From assembly GCA_017165825.1 (NCBI GenBank), contig CM029366.1, positions 26,663,862 to 26,727,861 on the forward strand: a DNA stretch of 64,000 nt, read 5' to 3'. Positions 60,101 through 64,000 of the stretch are shown here, piece after piece (position 1 is the first letter of the stretch; each line of letters begins with the position of its first letter). This DNA is from Hepsetus odoe. Its lineage: Eukaryota; Chordata; Actinopteri; Characiformes; Hepsetidae. Made by a program: the position numbers and the translations under genes. The notes under the pieces are model-generated. The model saw only the letters and a list, made by a program, of their open reading frames with translations, was not told the origin of the DNA and ran no database searches.

Positions 60101-61384
60101 CTTCTAAATTCCAGCAGGAACCCATTAATGCATTACACAAAACTGACTTTGCAGCCTCAGCTTTCTCAACAGGCTCTCAGCGCTGTCTTTGTAGATGATG
60201 AAATGGTTCCCTCTGACAATGTTGATTAGCATACTCTAGCATAGACCAGACCCGTTTGGATTAAGATTTTAGAAAAGAAATAAGTGGGCAAAGAGGGCAA
60301 AAGTTTGTCGGGTAATATGCAAAAATTTGCAACCGCACTTCAGCGTTTGCTTTCGTAATGTAAATATCGAGCCCCTGTGGTCCTATTATCTCATCTTTTG
60401 CTAGGGTTTTAGAAGAAAAAAGTACAAGCAAGCAGAATCAAGCCAGCGTCTTTGATGAATGAATAATTACCATAAGGCGTTTACCCATTTTCTGTAGTAG
60501 AACTACAGCTACAACGGAACTGATCAAAATATCAGGTGCATCCCCTGCCAAGTAATGATTGTTATCTGTCTTACACAGTAGTGTGACAAACAAATCGATA
60601 GCTGGAGCTGAATTTTGTCTAGGCTGCTTGGATGGCTGAAGCCCCCCCATGGTGATTATATCCAAACCTGGCTTTAACCCCAACACAGGATAAGCTCCTC
60701 TCCAGCTGCTGGCCCCAAACAAGAGCTATGCGGCTTGGAGGAGATAATGAACTGACAAAGACTTACCTTCCTTCCTTGCCCTGCATAACCCCTACATAGT
60801 ACCCCTGATCACCAGTGCTGGCTAAGAGATTCATCACACCTACCACAGAACAAAGTCCTGCTCTTCATCTGTAAGGTGACCAGCAAAGACTCCACATTCT
60901 AGTCTAGTCTTGTCCATTTGAAGGATCTGTTTGGTCAAGCAGAAAGAGCTGAGCCTGGAATATGATTCAGATATTAATTTGATTCACAGACCTGAGCCTC
61001 CACTCCCCATAAAAAAAACTCGCTCCAGGAGAGATGAAAATGCTATAACGTTGCTGCATGATGACAATCTCCCCTAGAGACCAAAGATACTGAATGAGAT
61101 AAGCATGACTATATGCCATTCCCAGGGTGCAATGGACTGCTAAATCTTCAAAGGTCAAGTTTGAATGATGAGAATATTATAAAGGTATCTATTGAAACCT
61201 TCCACTTAGTGATGGCAAGGAATGTTTAATTCACAAACGCTCCAATGCTGTGCAATATGTACTTGCATACTGTACACCAAACACTTAGTGAATCTTATTT
61301 TGTTCTCATTTTTGTTTTTGTTCTCCTGATTTTGGTTACTACTTTGGCTTTATAGTATAGACAGCTTATTATTTGAAAAAGTAT
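57125..61384. other. grm4: intronic non-coding DNA, 4 kb without transposons
   Basis: No exon or interspersed repeat recognised. The 59520-59800 stretch is balanced in composition and rich in homeodomain-like 'taatta'/'ataatt' words. It contains a small inverted repeat around 'ctcaatcgccattgag'. It is a candidate regulatory element by character only. Confidence 0.4.
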
Positions 61385-61990
61385 CATTGCTTTGAACTGT
61401 GTGACAATGTCATACAATGCATCTACCTTGTTTTGGATTTTCCCCAGCTATAAGGTTGATACTGCACATATAGTTTATGCCAAAAATATTCCAGTGCTAG
61501 GCTGATTCCAGTGCGTGAGAGAATTACATAATCAACCAGCTTGCACTTTTTGTTTGTTTGGTTGCCTTGAACTGCAAGGCAATGTTATACAATGCATCTA
61601 CCTTATTTTGGATTTCTCCAGCTATAAATCTGACACTGCCTTTAAAAAATATGCCAAAAAGGCATCTGTGCCAGACTCACTCCATTGCTTGACAGGCTTA
61701 CATAATACACCAAAAACACAATGCATTTAGGTTGTTTTGTTTGGTTCTATTTGGGTTTTATTCCCCAGCTGTGGGGGCTGAGGCTTTGTCCATGCAGTAT
61801 AGGGCAAACATCACATAATCTGAAGAGGCTCTGGTGCCTTGAACTGTAAAACAGAGTCACACAATATGGCAACTAAGCAAAGCATCCAGCTTATTTTGTT
61901 TCTGTTCCTCCCCCCAGCTATGGGCTTGATACTCTGACCATACATTATATAGCAAACAATTCTGAATTGTAAAAGGCTCCCTCACACCCA
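61385..61990. repeat. degenerate tandem array of about four units
   Basis: A block combining 'acaatgcatctacctt', 'ttttggattt', 'ccccagctataagg' and 'ttgatactg' recurs with its core at 61412, 61587, about 61718 and about 61880. The spacing is 129-175 bases. Two of the units also carry a preceding 'gccttgaactg' (61564 and 61839), and a third carries 'tttgaactg' (61390). Units 1 and 2 are the closest (18 of 18 bases in the core). It is an old local segmental duplication, or a diverged satellite-like repeat. Confidence 0.75.
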
Positions 61991-64000
61991 CAAATAAAGA
62001 ACGGTTTTAATGTCTACACGGCTGTTGTTTGTACAGCTCGTAGAAGCTGAATGAGCAGTTTAAATCTGAATGCTGCAAAAAGGCAACAACTTGAGGCAAG
62101 ATTGAAGTTGCTTGGTTTTTAGCACCCAAATGTACAATCTATCCTTCTGCGTCGACATAAATGGCAGACTCTAGAGATACATCAGCTGATGGCACAGAGA
62201 AATGTCTCGCTTTCTGTCACTCACCGTGTATCTCAGTGCTGCTCGCCCATTAAACTGACAGATCAATTTCATTGCTTCACAGCTTGAAGTCGGAGCGACT
62301 CAGTCTCCGGATGCCTCTGCGGACGCCAGATGGGGGTCGTCAGCATTGTGAACACACCTCTTTTGGCTGTGCAGTATGGCTCTTTAACCAGCTATGGCCC
62401 AGAGCTTGATGAGGCTCAGAAGCGGCCTAAAATTAGCAGACAGGGAGCTAACATTACAGGACAATGTGAAACTTTTTTTTTTTTGGATTTGTTGAGCTGT
62501 TTTAACCACAGCCTGAAACCATGTATTCAACAAATGTGTTCTTTCTTAATATAAAATCAGGCTTTTGCTCTTTTCCAATCCATATTTCCCCCTAATTTGT
62601 TAATATTACAATGGAAATTGTCCTGGGCTCATGGAATTGTATTCAAATGGTTTTCTTTAACACATTCACCAGGCTAATGCATGTTCCTGCCATAGGACCA
62701 ATCTGTTTCGTTCAATAATTACGCAGTTTTTTTTTTTTTTTGTCATTCTATTCTTGCAGCTCAGCCATTTGCTGCTCCACTTAGCTTGACAGTAACAGAT
62801 GTGAAAATTGCATCTCCTATCAGAGTAAACAACAGCTGATAACAGTTGAGAAACACTGTTAGATATGGAAGAGGGATATTTGTTTCAAATTAGTTTATCC
62901 ACAAGCCTCTCCATGCCTGCAAGCAGCCACCAGCCCCAGCTGTGAACTGTGAGCTCACCATAGTATGCACTTAGAAAGCTTACATGAGTGCCGCATTTTT
63001 CATCAAGTACAGTTCGATGCTTTTAAGAGAGCTGTGAGGACTGGGCCTGTACAACTGTTATATACTCCATGCATCCAGGTTGTTCCTGTAAAAATAATAC
63101 AACCCATAAAAAGTGTGGACAATTTTTTCAAGCCACAGGATGCCATAATTGAATGCATTTATGCAAACACATGCACATTAAAGGCTTTGCACATGGCAAG
63201 AAATATTTATCGGAAACTACTACTGTTATCATTATGTGCCCTTCAGGCGAACGGGAAGCCTGATATGAAATCCTAAAATAGCACGCTTTGCAAGATGAAT
63301 CAACAGCTGTAACCTTCCACACCTTCATCAAGAAACTCCTCAGAGGCTGGCAGAGGGTTGCGAGATACATAGAAATGTTTTTGATGTCTTTTCCTTCACA
63401 GGTAAACATTACAAACAGGTAGAATGAACTAGGTGACTGACACATGATGACATTTAGAAATTTAAAGTGGATGCCATCTTGTGAGTGAATGTGTGACAGT
63501 GAGAAAATGTATGCAAAGCCAGAGATTTAAAGTGGAATTGCATAGATTTTTATTCTGCATAATGGAATTGTTAGGATGTAAACAAAGCTGTTCAGGATGG
63601 ACTGATGGACTGACTCTAGCGCTCCAGTATAGGGAATCTTACTGAGCCAGTATTGTTCACAGTAGTGGCGACTGGAATTTAATGCCTTTAAAAACAGCCC
63701 CACTACACCTGGGCTATGGGCTATAGCCTTGCCCATTTCTTTTATTAGCCTCTGCTCTTTTCTGGGTACATAAAATACACAGGAGGTCTCTATGCTGTTG
63801 CTCACCCTCTTTTGTTTAAGACTGTTTCTCTGCACTTATGTGCATTCTTAAGTTATCACCAAGCTTTTGGTATATTTGAAATGTCTTCATTATTTTATGA
63901 TTCTGTTTTGCTTTAACTTAACTAGCAGTCTGTATTGCTGTAATAAGAAGTGTTGACCAGAATCCTAATTGGGCAAACTGGGCTTTCCGTAGATCTATAG
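61991..64000. other. grm4: intronic non-coding DNA to the window edge
   Basis: No exon or transposon seen. Poly(T) runs lie at 62475-62485 and 62727-62741. The 62150-62470 segment is repeat-free and moderately GC-rich. Confidence 0.4.

Larger units (their letters stand above)
20861..64000 (+). other. grm4: first intron of grm4 (incomplete, over 43 kb)
   Basis: From the donor to the window edge I find no segment encoding the next receptor block (the expected exon starts IPQVSYAST). Nor do I find any other host gene. In mammals the corresponding intron is also very long. The interval holds the SINEs, LINE fragments, MITE and microsatellites listed separately. Without the next exon, assignment of the far end to this intron is inference. 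Confidence 0.7.

Noticed and set aside
61385..61990. CRISPR-like array
   Set aside because: Units are long, unequal and degenerate, without identical short repeats, and the genome is vertebrate.
63128..63445. Overlapping frames on both strands near the window end, checked for grm4 exon 2
   Set aside because: No similarity to the expected receptor block, and no acceptor/donor pair in the right phase.

Overview
The window is vertebrate nuclear DNA, almost certainly from a ray-finned fish. It holds one recognisable host gene fragment, long AT-rich non-coding stretches, many microsatellites, and dozens of interspersed repeats of fish type: tRNA-headed SINEs, a DANA/mermaid-like SINE, RTE/L2-like LINE fragments, hAT and Tc1/mariner MITEs. 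The SINE tail reading 'ggataagagcgtctgctaa' is widespread in ray-finned fishes. An otophysan (characin/catfish-like) host is only a guess.

Layout. 1-2.7 kb: non-coding DNA with two SINE-derived repeats. 2.735-7.114 kb: a complete 4.38-kb LTR element on the minus strand, with 436-bp LTRs about 98% identical to each other and a 5-bp target duplication GTCTG. It sits inside a pre-existing SINE, whose two halves are found on either side. Its 3.5-kb interior shows no protease, reverse transcriptase or integrase. It instead carries a small LTR-proximal ORF, a coiled-coil stretch and about ten tandem IQ (calmodulin-binding) motifs resembling those of the spindle protein ASPM, followed by another coiled coil. 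Frameshifts and an in-frame stop break the frames. This looks like a non-autonomous LTR retroelement that captured host coding sequence, and it is the most unusual thing in the window.

7.1-20 kb: non-coding, with SINEs, a hAT-type MITE with a perfect 8-bp target duplication, a Tc1/mariner end and a decayed L2-like reverse transcriptase. 20.02-20.86 kb: the first coding exon, with probable 5'UTR, of a group III metabotropic glutamate receptor, best matched by grm4. It encodes the signal peptide and the first part of the glutamate-binding domain, and ends in a clear splice donor. 20.86-64 kb: apparently all first intron of grm4 (over 43 kb, no second exon found). It contains SINEs, two LINE fragments, a long-TIR MITE, microsatellites, a perfect 19-bp-arm hairpin, a degenerate tandem array near 61.4-62.0 kb, and several repeat-free stretches that could be conserved regulatory DNA.

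Repeat dating from structure: several SINEs (27.4, 52.3, 56.6 kb) and one LINE fragment (30.4 kb) still have intact target-site duplications, so mobile elements have been active fairly recently. Only the grm4 exon is likely to be a functional protein-coding segment.
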